NCBI GenBank assembly: GCA_050084985.1
Contig: JBITNC010000001.1
Location: 195,176,001-195,240,000, forward strand
Length of the DNA: 64,000 nt
Direction: 5' to 3'
DNA from: Nageia nagi
Taxonomy: Eukaryota > Pinophyta
Shown here: piece after piece, positions 12,055 through 24,608 of the stretch
Layout: every line of letters starts with the position of its first letter
Position numbering within the stretch: the stretch's first letter is position 1
Position numbers and translations under genes: made by a program
The notes under the pieces: model-generated
What the model was told of the DNA's origin: nothing
The model's input: the letters and a program-made list of their open reading frames with translations, nothing else
Databases searched by the model: none

Positions 12055-12265
12055 TATAGGTTAATCAAACTTCATTTAGATAGGATAAATAGAGTTTGAT
12101 TAGCTTTCTTTGTTAATCGAGCCTAAGGTTGATTAAGCATCATTAATAACTAGGTTAATCAAATAATGCTTAGCTTTCATATCATTTTTGCATGTTAGAG
12201 AATATTTGGGGTTAATCAAACATTGTTGACACATGTATAATCAAAAGGTATTTAGAATAAATTAA
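12055..12265. repeat. cluster of GGTTAATCAAA / TTGATTA motifs
   Basis: At least seven variants of GTTAATCRAR or its complement occur in about 210 bp, in both orientations, at irregular spacing of roughly 20-50 bp. The density is far above the surroundings. No function is assigned. Confidence 0.5.
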
Positions 12266-12959
12266 TCGAATGATGATTATAAACTAAATATTATGGGAAT
12301 TTATAACTTATATTTCTAAAGCATATTTAAGGGTTTCTATAAAAGCATCATTTTTTATTATTTTGATCATTTTTCAATCTAATATTAAGTAAGATTATGA
12401 GCTAAAATCATGGTTACCAAGAGTTCTAGTGGAAAATCATGAATTTGGCTCCTATGCTTATTCAATGTCAATCAGGTTGGGGAGATCAAAGGTTTTCTTA
12501 ACAAGTTGGTGATGAGGCTCTTACTCTTTATATTTCATGTTGTATATGGATTTTTAACACTTCTCTTTTTATGTTATTGTATTTCATTTAATCTCTTAAA
12601 AATGCAAATATTATATAAGATAAATTTCATTTTATGAATGTCCATACCAACTTCTAGAGTTCCTTTTGTTGTTTAGGGTTTAGAGATTTCCATGAAAATA
12701 TATTGCATCATACCTTATGTTTTCTTCTATTTTTTGCATACATGTATATCAAGAAATTCATAAATAAAGCATTAAATGCAAAACCATTTTTAACTAATTC
12801 TTTATTACAAAGAACATCAGATTCACATAATAGATGTATTTTTTTGAATAAAATCAGGTAAATTGATATTAATAAAAAAACTAAAGTTTTGAAAGGGTAT
12901 TTTTCCCTTATATAAAATTGATTAGTTTATAAATTTTTTAGTATTTACACAACTATACA

Positions 12960-13340
12960 AAGTGGAAGGAACACACTTCATCTTCTTGATCCATTGCCTA
13001 CCTAGTGAGAAGTTATACTACTGCTCTCCCTCTATCACTTGAAAACATATGTGAATAGTCTTTGATCCCACCAAAATAGGTAATATAACACTACCTAATG
13101 TATTACATAGCTGGTAGTTGAAATCTCATAGAATGAGTATGGGTTCTTTAAGGTGTGATAAAGGTAAGGTAAACTTACCCAATGCTATTTAAGAAACCAC
13201 ACTAATGGTTGATCCATCATCTACCAATACCCTATTAAAGGATTTTTCATGAACTTGAGTAATGGTGTGTAAAGAAGGGTCCTTGTACTTTTGGCTCACC
13301 ATATTTCTAATCTCATATTGAAAGAACGTAATGAAAGGTT
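12960..13340 (-). pseudogene. retropepsin of T1
   Basis: Reading the minus strand, the active-site block is 'RVLVDDGSTISVVS' (at about 13211-13230), followed after roughly 65 residues by 'LGRQWIKKMKCVPSTLY' (near 12980-13010). This corresponds to the family signature 'LLGRPWIH..GAVPSTLH'. Asp of the DDGS motif is present. Premature stops (TAG/TAA) occur at probable Gln sites. The enzyme would mature Gag-Pol. Confidence 0.78.
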
Positions 13341-13779
13341 CTACATTGGCTTGTATATTTCTTAAAAAATTAATGAAGGAATTAGGATTTAAAGCATCAA
13401 CTCTATGGTATGTAAAATTTGATTTAAAGCCTCTCTATGCTTAGTAGAATTTCAGATAAAATCCCATAAAGAGAATTTGATAGGAGTTAATCTTAACTAT
13501 TTTTCCAAACCACTCTATAAATTTTTTGTTAACTCCTCATTGTACTAGTGGAGGAGGAGATATATCATTAGGTATATTTAAATCCACTCCTATATGCTTA
13601 GGATTTTATTATGGACCCTTTCCTTTATATTTGTACTAATGTGCTTTGGTGGCAACATTAGTCATTCTAATCATATGCATTTGATTATAATGCTTTGTTG
13701 TGTTCCATAATCATAAGGTACATTTTGATTATAATGCCTAGTATTAGCCACTTGGTTCACACCTCGTTGAGGCAAAAAA

Positions 13780-16240
13780 TTCTAATATACCTTAAGTATG
13801 AAATTCTAAACAACCCTAAGTATGTAGATAAATTCAATGATCAATATTATGGCCTTGTGTCCTATGTAAATCACAAAACTCATCATATTTATACAATGGT
13901 TTAGTGGTCCAAGATAGATCCTACCACACTTTTGGTAACCTAATCAATTTTGCATCATTGAGTTTCTTAAAATTTTTTGACAAAGGTTCAACCAATGGCT
14001 CAAAATTCCTAAGTGCTCTTAAATATTATCCTTGTGTTTGATTCTAATTTTTGCTCTACTCCCAATTCTAATTATAGGGTAGACTAGGTGCATTCATATG
14101 ATTAGCTTGCTAAACATTATATGCTAGGGGTGGTAGTGGTGCTTGAAGAATTAACTAGTTTACTTGAGGATTAGCTCTATTCATAGCACCAATCTTATCT
14201 GATCCATAACCATGGTTATCATTTTCCTTTTTAACCAAGTTGATCTCATCATTCTAGATCATGACATTAACCTATGTTTGGGAAATAGCTTCCTCAAAAG
14301 TCCCATGTTATTATATCTATAGATGGGTTGAGATTTGCTTGATGCAACTCTTACTAAATAGTCTCACAAACTCCTCTTTAGATAAAGAGAAGTTCATATC
14401 CATAATCTAATACTGCCACCTAGCAACATAATTAGAGATGGATTCTTGATCAAACTAAGATAATTTCATCAAATTAGTAATGGATGCCCTCTTCTTGATA
14501 TTGATAGAAAAGCGTTCAAGAAAGAGGTTTGCAAGTTTCTCAAATGATTATAAGTTATGTTGAGGAAGAGATCTATACCAATTTATATCTTGTATCCCAA
14601 GAGTCATAGGGAAATTTCTTAAAAGGATAGCATCATCATGTGCATTCAAATAATAAGCATATTTAAAGTATCTCAAATATTATTTTGGATCCTCCTTGCT
14701 CTTGAACTTATTTATCTTGAGCATCTCAAACTTCTTGGGATACATGCTCATGGGGATAGAAGGATTTATGGGCTCCTTACAAATCTCCCCATAGCTTTTT
14801 CTAGACAAACTCAGATTGTATGCCTTAGTTTCTAAATCCTTCAACATTCTCATGATTTGATTTTCCTCATTCATGCTAGGCATACCAAAAGACAAATTTG
14901 GTCCACCATGGGGTGGATTTAATACATCATGATTCTAATTCTTTTGATTTAATAAACTCATTTATCTCTTCAAAGTATGTGCATTAGGGTTCTTATATGT
15001 GCCTTATTGACCCCAAGATGGCCCTTATGTATTGTACCCTAGATTCTAATTATAAACTTGTTATTGATCTTGAGTTTGGAATTGAGTATTAGGACCATAA
15101 TTTGTTTGTACATTTTTACTATTACATTGTTGCATACCATACCATTTTTGTTGATATGTATCATGTGAGGTATTTAGATTCTAATTTGCATGTAAATCAA
15201 CCACCTATTTTTGATACATAAGTGTTTGAACATGCTCAATCAATTTTTGAATGTCCTCCTTGGATGGATTAGAGGAACCTTGTCAGGTACTAGGCTAGTT
15301 GGTATGTGGAGTGGAGTGTGTTTGAAATGGAATGTTTTAGAAATGGGTTATGCCTTGGTTTGGCCCACTTTGTGTATTAGGTAATGATGGAGTTTTAAAT
15401 TGGTCCATCTCTTGGTTTGTTCCACTTGTGATGTTAGGTTGATATTGCATAAAAGGCTGACCAAGGCCATACTAATCATCAAAATTAGATGGGTTGGATT
15501 GATCAATATGAGAGGTTGAAGCTTGTGGATTAATGTTTCAAGATACTTATTTTTGTGAAATTTGGAAATTCTTTGTACTAGTGTTTGGAACATAAGGTGG
15601 GACTTGGAAAGCAATTTTTTAAGAAGAATTAACTTTATTAGAATCCATTTCTCTTTGGTGTGAAGGAGGTGTGTTATGTTGAACAACATTTTGAAAGTGT
15701 GGTATAATATTTTGAAAAAATTGTTGTTGTTAAACCTTGCAAGGGTTGTATTTATAGAATGGTAGGCTTGTCTAGGTATGCCCTTCTATTAACTATCTCT
15801 TGTGCTTTTTTTATGTTCTCTTGAAATTAAAGCAAATCAAGATTGGGTTGTATGTCCTCTACAACTAAAGGTTCTCTAGATGGTTGAGGTGGGTTAGATG
15901 TGGAAATTTGTGTGGTAGGTAACATACAATCTTGAGGTGGGAACCAACCTTGGCCAAGATTTTATGAAATAGGCATTATGGGATTGAAATTATCTTAAGG
16001 AATAGATGGTTGGGAATTTTTTTTTTGTATAACATCCACCATCTCTTGGTACCAATTCTTTTTATTAGGTTCTTTTTCATGTACAAAGGTAAGGATGCAC
16101 CAATAGAATATGATGGTACACTACCACCCATGAGAGCACTATTATACTTATCAAACCACATCAGAGTATCTCTTGGTTTTCCATGGGGTTGTGAAGAAGC
16201 TTGTGGTGAGGAACCACTTGTGTTGTTATCTTCCTCCATT
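13780..16240 (-). pseudogene. gag of T1, Gln-rich, riddled with TAG/TAA
   Basis: A likely start is the Met at about 16239 ('MEEDNNTSGSSPQ'). A long Gln/Asn/Pro-rich N-terminal half follows, and then a capsid-like core around 14890-14330 ('MNEENQIMRMLKDLE', 'INWYRSLPQ', 'FLERF'). The C-terminal motif 'EFCDLHRTQGHNIDHC' (near 13840-13890) is the CxxH..GH..C knuckle-like signature of this gypsy lineage. Most interrupting codons fall where Gln would be expected in this Gln-rich protein. The local frame is otherwise well preserved. Confidence 0.8.
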
Positions 16241-19200
16241 ATCTTAGCCCATTATTGAGGTGTGAGCTTTTGGATTGCTTGTAGTGCTCTATGAAACCCA
16301 ATGGAATGTTCATCAATAGTATCTTTGGGTTCATGTTTCTCTTGACTTTCCTCTTTTTGTTTCTTTAAACCTCTTGCATCTAGCATTCTTTGCATGCACA
16401 ATGGAAAAATTCTCATACCAACCCAAAATCTCTACTAGATTTGGATCCATTATAACCCAACCATAAGGTAGCACTTTTACAATTATGAGAATAATGAAAA
16501 TGTAAGTACAACAAAGGAAATAAATACCCAACATGAAGCTTATGATTTTTTCAAAAATATTTATCTCTTTTTTAGTTTGATGCAAATTTAACACACAAAT
16601 ACATAGGATGCTATGCATGCACTATATGAAGATAGCAATGATTCAAGATAGTAATTTTTGATTATCTTTTCTAATTTTTTCTTTATCTAATTAGACTCTT
16701 ATCTGTGTAGTGTAGATTGATTTTAGTGCAATTGTAAATTACAACACAACCTTGTTTATATTTCCCTAGACACAATGATGCTATTCAAGTGTTTATCAAG
16801 GTAAGGATCAATCTCTAGGGGTGTGAAACTTTTTGCAAGGGTGCTTAGTTACCTCTATGGCATACATGATTAGATAAAGGGGGCCTCCCACTTTGATGAT
16901 GAAATTTGAATATAGGTTAGGCCATGGTGATCAAGCCTATGTGCCCTAGATGCTTCTTAGGTATGTGAAGGACTTTAATGCAATATGAAAATATGATGTG
17001 CAAATTTTTATGAGAAGCACATTACTTCCTCAAAGATGCTTTTTGCACTCCCTCCCAAGGTATGTTCTTTCTGAAAACATTTTGCTTTTTCAAATGAAAA
17101 TGAAATGAAAAATGATTTTTATGAATACAAAAAAGAACACACAAGTTCCCAACAATAAGCAAACTCTTGATTCAAGATATAAATTTTAAACCCAAAGTAG
17201 CTTTTTGTGTTTGTATGCAATAATACCCCTAAAAATGAATGCAACTTCATACTACATAACTCAAGCAAGGCAAGCCTAGGTTGAACCAAGTAAGGAAATA
17301 GTATTGATAGGGTAAGAAAAGAGATTCAACCTCTTACCTAACCAAGAATGTTCCCTCTTGCTCTAGGTATAAAGCAAAGTGGGTTACAAGTCCCTCACAA
17401 AATGAGAGATCTTTAAACAAACTAAAGCCAATAAGGAAACTAAGTAAAAATGGAAAAAAAATAATGAATGAATACCCTATCATAAGCATAAGCACATCCC
17501 CTAGAATTTTACAACATTACCTTTCACTATTAAAAGCCAAAAAACCACTTCCTATTACAATTTTTTGCCTAAAATTTAAAAAAAAAACTTTCCTTTTGGT
17601 CCTAAGCGCAATTGGATTTGTGCCTCATCTGAGTCAGGTCTAAGAAAAAGTACTCTTTATTCTTAGGTGAAGTCAAATTTGTGCTTATTTTGGGTATTTT
17701 TGAGTGAAAATTGACCTCTATGTTAGGGTGCAATGTGCCTAGGATTAGCTTTAGAGTGTAAAATTCACCAATTTTGAGGTGCAGTGCACTTAGGGGTTCT
17801 ATATTAGGGCATAGTCTGCCTCGGTTGGGGCATAGTGGACCTAACAAAAAGTTTATTTTTCACCCTAAAACTTTTATGTGACCATCTTGCAACTTCCTAG
17901 TTCTATTTGTAGGCATAGTGCTCCTATTCCAAGGCATAATTTGCACTTCACCTAGGTAAAATTTGTAAATCATAGCTCCAAACTTTCAAATCCATTTCAC
18001 CCTCCTTCTTAGGCTTTCTTATCAAAATATCACTCAAAATTAGATGTAAATAGGATAAGATTTACTTATTTTTCCCACTTAGGTGGGTGAAAATCAATAA
18101 AATCAAGCAAATTAAAGGAAATAAGTGAAGAGAACATCAAATTTGTAGGTTGTAATAGGTTCACATCAGTTTCACCACTTAATGTAGGGAAAAATTTGTT
18201 CTCAAGTGTGCCTCAACAATATTAAACTCATCAAAATCTCACACAAACCTCATCATACATAATAATGCTTTACTAGGTGTGCACTCATAAAAACCTAAGT
18301 AGAAATCTGATCAAATCTTGAAATAATAAGTTCAAACATTGCAAGAACATAAATAATCCCTAAAAACATCTAAATGGGAAGGGAATTCTTCTAGCCTAGT
18401 ACCTTTGAGGCACCTAGGTGAGCTTGGGGTGCATTTTCTCACTCTAAAGAAGCATGTGAGCCCTAAGCCCTCAAATCATTGAGAAAACACAAAATTAGAA
18501 TGCCTATTATGCAAATGCTTGTGTTTATATGATATTTGAACAATTTCTATGGTGGATTTGAGCTATTGATATGATATTTACACTTTATATGGTAAAATGA
18601 ATGAGATCTAATGCATAAAACTTAAAAAGACCTTCAAATACTTTGAAATTAAAAAGATCTTTAAAGATCCATGGGTTAGGTTGATCCATGGATACCCATA
18701 AGATCCAATGGATGTTTATAACATGCATTTATGCTATTATGAGTTCAAACTATGATTTCAATGTTGGAAATGCAAACTAATATGATTTTAGCATAACAAA
18801 ATACTACATGCACATAAATTTAATGGAGGATACAAAGGTATATCTTCCAAAGCTCTTCCATGATTTTGATTCCTTTAAATCCATGCAAAAATCTTGAATA
18901 CATGAAATATATGTAATAATAATTCAATACAATAATAAAATCACCATAGGCATGTTACCTCATGGTGTGGAACCAAGATTTGAGATATTTAATTGAGAAT
19001 TGTAGAGCAAATCCTTTGATCCTTCAAACCCTTATCTCAAAACCCTTGTAATGTAATCTTGGAGCAAATTAGGAGTACAAAATCATATGAGAGCAATTTC
19101 AAAATTAGAAGCATAAATGATCCAAGAGAGGATTCTATTTTTTCATTGAGTTATATACCCTTTTTATCACTTAATTGAGAAATGCTGGATACCCACTTTT

Positions 19201-19400
19201 GCACTTTTTTATATTAAAACTCAACTTTTGCTCTAATTTGACTTTTGAGTGATTTGGTTTTCATTGAATAAATATTAGAAGTAAATCAATAATATATTAA
19301 AATATATCAATGTTATAAAAATGCATCTACTCAAAATGTCATATTTTTTGGTATCTACAATATCATATCAAATTTATTTCCCTCCAATCACTCAATCACC
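16241..19400 (-). other. probable leader and LTR of T1; no gene seen
   Basis: More than 3 kb without protein similarity on either strand. By position upstream of gag on the minus strand it should contain primer site, leader and LTR, but I found no clear TG..CA boundary and no second copy to compare with. It includes a cluster of GGGCATAGTG-type motifs (17700-17960). Confidence 0.35.
17700..17960. repeat. cluster of GGGCATAGTG/GGTGCAGTGC motifs
   Basis: About six related GC-richer motifs appear in 260 bp of otherwise AT-rich DNA: AGGGTGCAATGTGCCTAGG, AGGTGCAGTGCACTTAGG, AGGGCATAGTCTGCCT, GGGGCATAGTGGACCT, AGGCATAGTGCTCCT and AGGCATAATTTGCAC. It looks like a decayed minisatellite or regulatory array in the T1 5' region. 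Confidence 0.6.
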
Positions 19401-20297
19401 AATGGATATTTAATGAGCTCTTGCATGTCTAGCCCTCTCTTGATTATGTACATGAACTTTTGCAGCTTGATACCTTTCATGTGAGGTCAATCTATCACTT
19501 ACAAGGGAAAAATACTATTCTTATCCTCATCTTGCAAAGGAATCTTTAATAAACTCATGTGATTAAGATTTTTGTTGAGACTAACATTGTTTTAAGTATT
19601 TTTATATGATTTAGAGGTCACTCAAGAGTATCAAATTATATTATTTTGGTCATTTCACTAATCCACTTGTGCATGGTTGCATTTTAGTGTTTCTTGGCTA
19701 GTCTCTTGTAGACTTAGGCTAGAATAATTTAGTTTATTTAAATCATTTTGGGTATTAGCTTAGTTTGCATTATAGGCATTGAGCTATTTTTGAGTACCTT
19801 ATTGACTCAAGGCTTTGAGGTTTACAAGTAAACTAGTCACATTTTGCTTGGTTATAGGGTCTTAAAGACTTAAAGCTTAGATACCTCTATTAATATTTAT
19901 TTCATAGGTCATTTGGCATTTTGGGTACTTCACAAAAAGGAAAAATCTATAAACCCTATCCCTATTTTGTATTATTATCATTATCTTATCATATGCAAGC
20001 AATAGTTTAGATATTGCAAAGTAGGTATTCAAAGACCCTTGGATTTCTCATGTTGTTTGTTTTTTGGCACAAGGTGTGGGGTCTTTTTGGGAGATTATAA
20101 ATTGGCAATCATGATGGGACATTCCTTGTTCCAATACTTGCAACTATAAGGAAGTTTTCTATCCATTTCTCCTTATTTTTAGGTGTTATAATTGACCCTT
20201 CTTTTACATGTTCTCAAATAGTTTTGTGCACTGACTTGGAATAATGTTTTTTAGGGAACCTTCTTGACATGCTCAAGACTAAACCTTGAAAATACAA
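19401..20297. other. no recognisable gene; runs into assembly gap
   Basis: I could not assign this stretch. It may include the missing downstream part of A2, but I saw no pol motif on the minus strand. Confidence 0.4.
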
Positions 20298-20397
20298 NNN
20301 NNNNNNNNNNNNNNNNNNNNNNNNNNNNNNNNNNNNNNNNNNNNNNNNNNNNNNNNNNNNNNNNNNNNNNNNNNNNNNNNNNNNNNNNNNNNNNNNN
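20298..20397. other. assembly gap of exactly 100 N
   Basis: A run of 100 N, the conventional placeholder for a scaffold gap of unknown length. It interrupts element A2 just downstream of its protease, so the A2 pol region may be missing from the assembly rather than from the genome. Confidence 0.99.
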
Positions 20398-20960
20398 TAC
20401 TCTCCCAACTTGGCATTGAATTCTCTAGATAAGCATATTCTAAACAAGGGTGGAAAATCAATAATAATAATATCCTAAATGATGCAGATATTAGGGTATG
20501 CATTCAAGGTTATGGAGACTGCTTTTACACTACCAACTACATCTATTAGGGAAGAATATAGTTGTATGACTCCATATATACATAAAGTAATATATAATTT
20601 TATCTTATTTATACTTGGTTTGGGAATAATGATAATGGAAGCTCCAATATCAATCATGAAATTATTAATTACCCAACTTTCTAATCTAAGAGATAGATAA
20701 AAAGGTGGAGGTATTCTTATACCTATAGGAGTTGAAGGGACATCATAATAAATTACAAAGACTACATTTACTCTATTTTTACTATTTTTAAGCTTTCAAT
20801 CTTGTTGCAAGAGGTCAATTTGACATAGAATCCTCAATGCTTCAAATATTATCATTCTAGAAGAATTTTTTTTTAATTCTTCTACACTATTATATGGGAT
20901 GTAAGGGGTTAACTTACTTATTTTAATAGGATGATGTAATCTAAATTATTGAGTGGATTT
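20398..20960 (-). pseudogene. retropepsin and pre-protease linker of A2
   Basis: Minus-strand reading gives the linker 'YNSVEELKKNSSRMIIFEALRI', matched by A1. It is followed by the active-site region 'MIDIGASIIIIPK' and then 'PPLFRICLSREFNAKLG' next to the gap. The active-site triad reads DIGA, where A1 has DTGA and A3 has DSRA, so Thr-to-Ile has changed a conserved residue. The frame is open across 20475-20657. Confidence 0.8.
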
Positions 20961-22700
20961 CTCCTTATGATGTTCAATAATAAAAGGATATATCAATGAA
21001 GGAGGCCTCTCTTTTTTTGGGACTTCATTTATGGTCATAGTAGGGTCTCTTGTTGAAGAAGCAACATTATTTGGGTCTTATGAAATTTGACCCGAACTAT
21101 TTGGAAGTTGATTTTCTTGATTTTATGGTTAAAGCACATGGCCTTAGCTCTTTTTGGATTAGGTTGAGGTAGAATGGGTTGTTGATTTTGTTGAGTTACT
21201 TGGACTTATTATAGGGCTACTAAGAAGGAAGCTCTAGTTTGAACATAATTGGCTTATTCTCCAGCATATCTTGAAAGCTAAAAATTAACTATGGTAAGAT
21301 CTATAGGAGGGTCTGAAGTAGGTTCTACCATTTGATTAGAATGTAAACCTAACTATTGATGTTGATATACTATGGAGTCTAGAAAATGTGAAGGTGAATA
21401 AAAAGGATACTATTCTATAGTAATTGGAGCATCACTTTCTATAGAACTAACCAAAATTGCATTTTTCTACATCTTTAGAATTAGGCGGTTATTATGGCTA
21501 ATTATTTTTGGAATGAAATATTGGTTGATACTAGTTATCATATCTCTTGTAATTGAAGCCTTGATTTTACTTCTCTTATAAAGTGAGCTTGTTTGTTAAA
21601 TTCTTAATAATTATCTTTAGCTGCCTTATCCTCTCTTCCTCTTATGAGTTAGAACTAATATTTGTACTTGTAGATGCAAGAGTTAATAATGTTGATATTT
21701 AGTTTTGAGTGGTAGTTTTAGGAGGAGGAGGTGGAAAGGATAATAATTTAGGATGAGTAATCTATAATGGATCTTGTTTTGGAGGTAGATTAGGAAATAG
21801 TTGTATCTTCCTAGAAGATACTAAGGTATGTTCAATAGTTTTAACTATATGATAAACATCTAGGAAAGTATCACCAAACATAAAAAATAATACATTAGAG
21901 TCTCAAAGAAATGTTTCCTATAATATAACAAAGCTTTAGTATTTAATGGCCTAATCCTTATTGGAGTGAACTTATAATTTTTCTCAAATATTAAATTAAA
22001 ATCATCTATAGACTCATGGGGATATCTTTTGATACATGCTATGAGACTTAGAAAGTTTCTATAATCACCATCTTCAACAAATATCTTGATAAGAGCTTGA
22101 CATAACTCTTTCTATGTATTTATAGATTGAGGGGTTAGAGTTTTTAAACCATTCAACTACTTTGCCTTTAAAATAATATGATAAGAGTCTGGCCATGATA
22201 GTTTCATCATTAATATCAAATCTAGAAGCAAGTAAAGATACATATTGATAATGTTCATAATGAATTTTTTTTGACCCATCATATTTAGACAAAAATTTAA
22301 AGGTTACTTAAGGAATAGTAAGAGAGTTGGTAGGAAATACTAGTGGATGGCTATTATTCTAAGCAAGAAAATTTGTAGGAGTAGGTTGGGCCATATTTGA
22401 ACCACTTGTATGTGGTGAAAGATTTTGTTGGATGGATTCAAATATAGTTGTTAATGGGATAGCTCTTAAAGGAATTTGAGGAGATAAGGTCTGAAAAATC
22501 TTTCATATAGTCCTCCTTTGAGGAATTAATAGCTATTAAAATCTAGACTTTTTTAAGGAATTGTTGGCACTACTTCTAGTAAATCTATATTCTAGAGGTA
22601 CCAAGGTTTGAAATATAAATTGGTTTGATATCAAATTTAACAATAAAGTTAAACATACCTTATAATCTATTAAACATAAGGTGATAGCTTACCAGATATA
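20961..22700 (-). pseudogene. gag of A2
   Basis: The best-preserved block (22292-22074) reads 'MSKYDGSKKIHYEHYQ', 'DETIMARLLSYYFKGKVVEW'. It aligns with 'LLKFDATSEKIAYEH' and 'EDVMVRLLA*YFKGKVLDW' in A3 gag (26950-27100), placing it in the capsid core. Downstream (20961-22000) the frame is broken by many stops and is Pro/Gln-rich. It would form the particle; this copy is non-functional. Confidence 0.72.
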
Positions 22701-22719
22701 GCTATTTGGCCTATGCTCA

Positions 22720-22782
22720 TGCTCATAAAATATGGATTCTTATTTATGTCCCACTAGATGTGCCGAAAATGAACTTTACTAC
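22720..22782 (-). promoter_or_regulatory. primer-binding region of A2
   Basis: Directly after the LTR the minus strand reads TCGGCACATCTAGTGGGACA, which aligns with TGGCATGCCCAGTGGGAC after the A3 LTR. Two copies suggest a consensus near TTGGCACGCCCAGTGGGAC. I do not assign the tRNA. Confidence 0.6.
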
Positions 22783-24599
22783 TATTGATTAGTATAATGT
22801 AACCTAAAGGTTTAGTCTAGTATAGTTCTCCATTTCCTATAATAGTAGGGTTCTTGAAAGAGTAGAAGGTGGTGGGATAGTGCATTCATGGGGTTTTTTG
22901 TGCAATCTTTGGGTTATAGACTAGTTCCTATCTATGAAAGAGGTCAAAAGTGACTAGAAAGAGATAAAAAGGTTGAGAGTAATAGGAAAAAAATTGAATC
23001 TATACTACATAAAATAAACTAAAATTAGTTAACCCAGGTAGTACCACATAGGAAAAAATCCATTACCAAGATTAAGAATAGAACAACTATCTCACTCTTG
23101 GGGCCTCATAATTGTAATACACAACTATAATTTAGAACCAAATTTCATACATAACAATCACAAAGTAAGATAATAGCCACAAAATGTAGATGGAAAAATA
23201 TCATAATATTACATTATCATATATGAAAATAAAACTTATACTGGGTAATTTGCTAAAATAATTGACCTTTTAGACTTCTAACAGTCCACTATTTATAAGA
23301 ATATATTTACAAATTGATGGTTATCCACCATTAATACCCTTAATTTTCCTATTAACTAGGAATGGAAACAAAGAACTATTTATAAATGTACAACTTCTAT
23401 CTATAATTATGCCAAATTGCATAATGAATTAGTACAATTAGTGCTAATATGTAGGATTTAGTAGACTTTGAATATTTATACCTTTTTAGCCATAATCTCT
23501 CATATTTTTATTTGATTATCTCCTCTTGCAACTATAGTTGATTTTTTAGGTATAGTTCACCAACTTGATTGGTATGGTTTATCTTTGAGTTATGTCAATA
23601 ACCATATAGCTCTCTACAACCATTTATGATGATCACTATAGCTTCAAGTTACAAAAAATGTGAGGGAAATAAAAGATATAATATTGAAACCTAAGGAAGA
23701 ACTACTACTATCATGTGGAAAAGAGTCATAGTAAACACCTTAACAAAGCCCTATGGGTCAAACACTCTTTGATCAAGTGGACCCAAGTGTTCCTCTTATC
23801 TCACAATTTTATTTTTAGCTTAGTGGGTCTTACTTGCTTTGGTAGAGTTTATTAATTGATTGGCAAATACCTTATCACCCACCAATTTTCAATAAATGAT
23901 GTGATGTCATCGCTCAAAATTGATAGGGTCTACATAATAAGCTTAATAAAATATCTCCTACTTTCTAATCCTTTGTTAGCACCTACCAATGGACTAACTC
24001 AATTCTTGTTACTTTTAAATATATGGTACAAATTTTTCTCTAGAAATCTATAGGTTGTACAATATTACCTATTGATTTATTTTACTTGATAATGACTCAT
24101 ATTTACAATACTACATAGAAAGAGTACCCATGTCTACAGAACCTGAATTTTACAAACTTAAACTTCTATAAGACTCAAACATGGACTTGGACACTTAGTT
24201 TTCATACATGTTATATTACCTCTTGGAAATGACTAGAAAAAATTAAATTACCTTCTAGCCTCGAACCTATGTATAGTTACTAGTGAAGACCCAACTATGT
24301 TGCAAAAAACATGTAGGACTTCTTTACACAACAACACCCACCTCTCAACAAAGTGGTAGTTTAATTTATCACACAAATCAACTATAACTTGTAAACATCA
24401 ATGGTACCTAAAATTTCCTATACTTAACAAAATTTGATAAAAATGCCTAAGTATAAAGGTTATACACTCATTACAATACTTACAAAATAATGAAAGAGGA
24501 GTAAGAAATAGGAATTAAAAGCATGGATCTTACTAAGGAAGAATGAAGGAATAGAATAATGTTACCCTCCTTATAGAGTGTAATTCTAAAATAATAACA
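22783..24599 (-). repeat. 5' LTR of A2 (~1817 bp)
   Basis: The start (24599, TGTTATT on the minus strand) and the end (22783, ...CTAATCAATA) were fixed by comparison with A1 and A3. The end sequence CTAATCAATAGTA is identical in the left A3 LTR. It shares blocks with the A1 LTR in the first 60 bp and in the middle. Its interior differs from the A3 LTR, which carries a tandem array instead. Confidence 0.75.
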
Positions 24600-24603
24600 T
24601 TTA

Positions 24604-24608
24604 CATAT
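24604..24608 (+). repeat. target-site duplication of A3, left copy (CATAT)
   Basis: CATAT directly precedes the LTR start TGTATATTAATAC. The identical CATAT follows the right LTR at 38517-38521, the 5-bp duplication expected of gypsy integration. Confidence 0.9.

Larger units (their letters stand above)
11106..12949. other. unassigned AT-rich region
   Basis: No coding similarity on either strand. It holds two copies of a short dispersed repeat (near 11170 and 11675) and a cluster of TTAATCAA-type motifs (12055-12265), both listed separately. Confidence 0.5.
12950..19400 (-). mobile_element. Ty3/gypsy element T1, gag-protease part with leader and probable LTR
   Basis: On the minus strand, gag (16240 down to 13780) is followed by protease (about 13340 to 12960). 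After protease the similarity stops, so RT, RNase H and integrase have been lost or separated. The DNA from 16240 up to about 19400 would be the 5' leader and LTR by position, but I could not define LTR ends or a primer site, so the upper limit is approximate. The protease is of the 'VDNGS ... LGRPWIH' type found in Tat-like gypsy elements and in C1, distinct from family A. Confidence 0.65.
20398..24599 (-). mobile_element. Ty3/gypsy element A2 (5' LTR, gag, protease), truncated at gap
   Basis: On the minus strand the order is 5' LTR (24599-22783), primer-site region, gag and protease, ending at the gap. Protease and pre-protease linker match A1 closely, and the LTR shares start, middle and end blocks with the A1 LTR. 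Only nine bases separate its 5' end (24599) from the start of A3 (24609), five of them the A3 target duplication. Confidence 0.82.

Noticed and set aside
15348-15689. 113-codon minus-strand open frame
   Set aside because: Alternative frame of T1 gag; the adjacent frame gives the Gln/Pro-rich gag reading.
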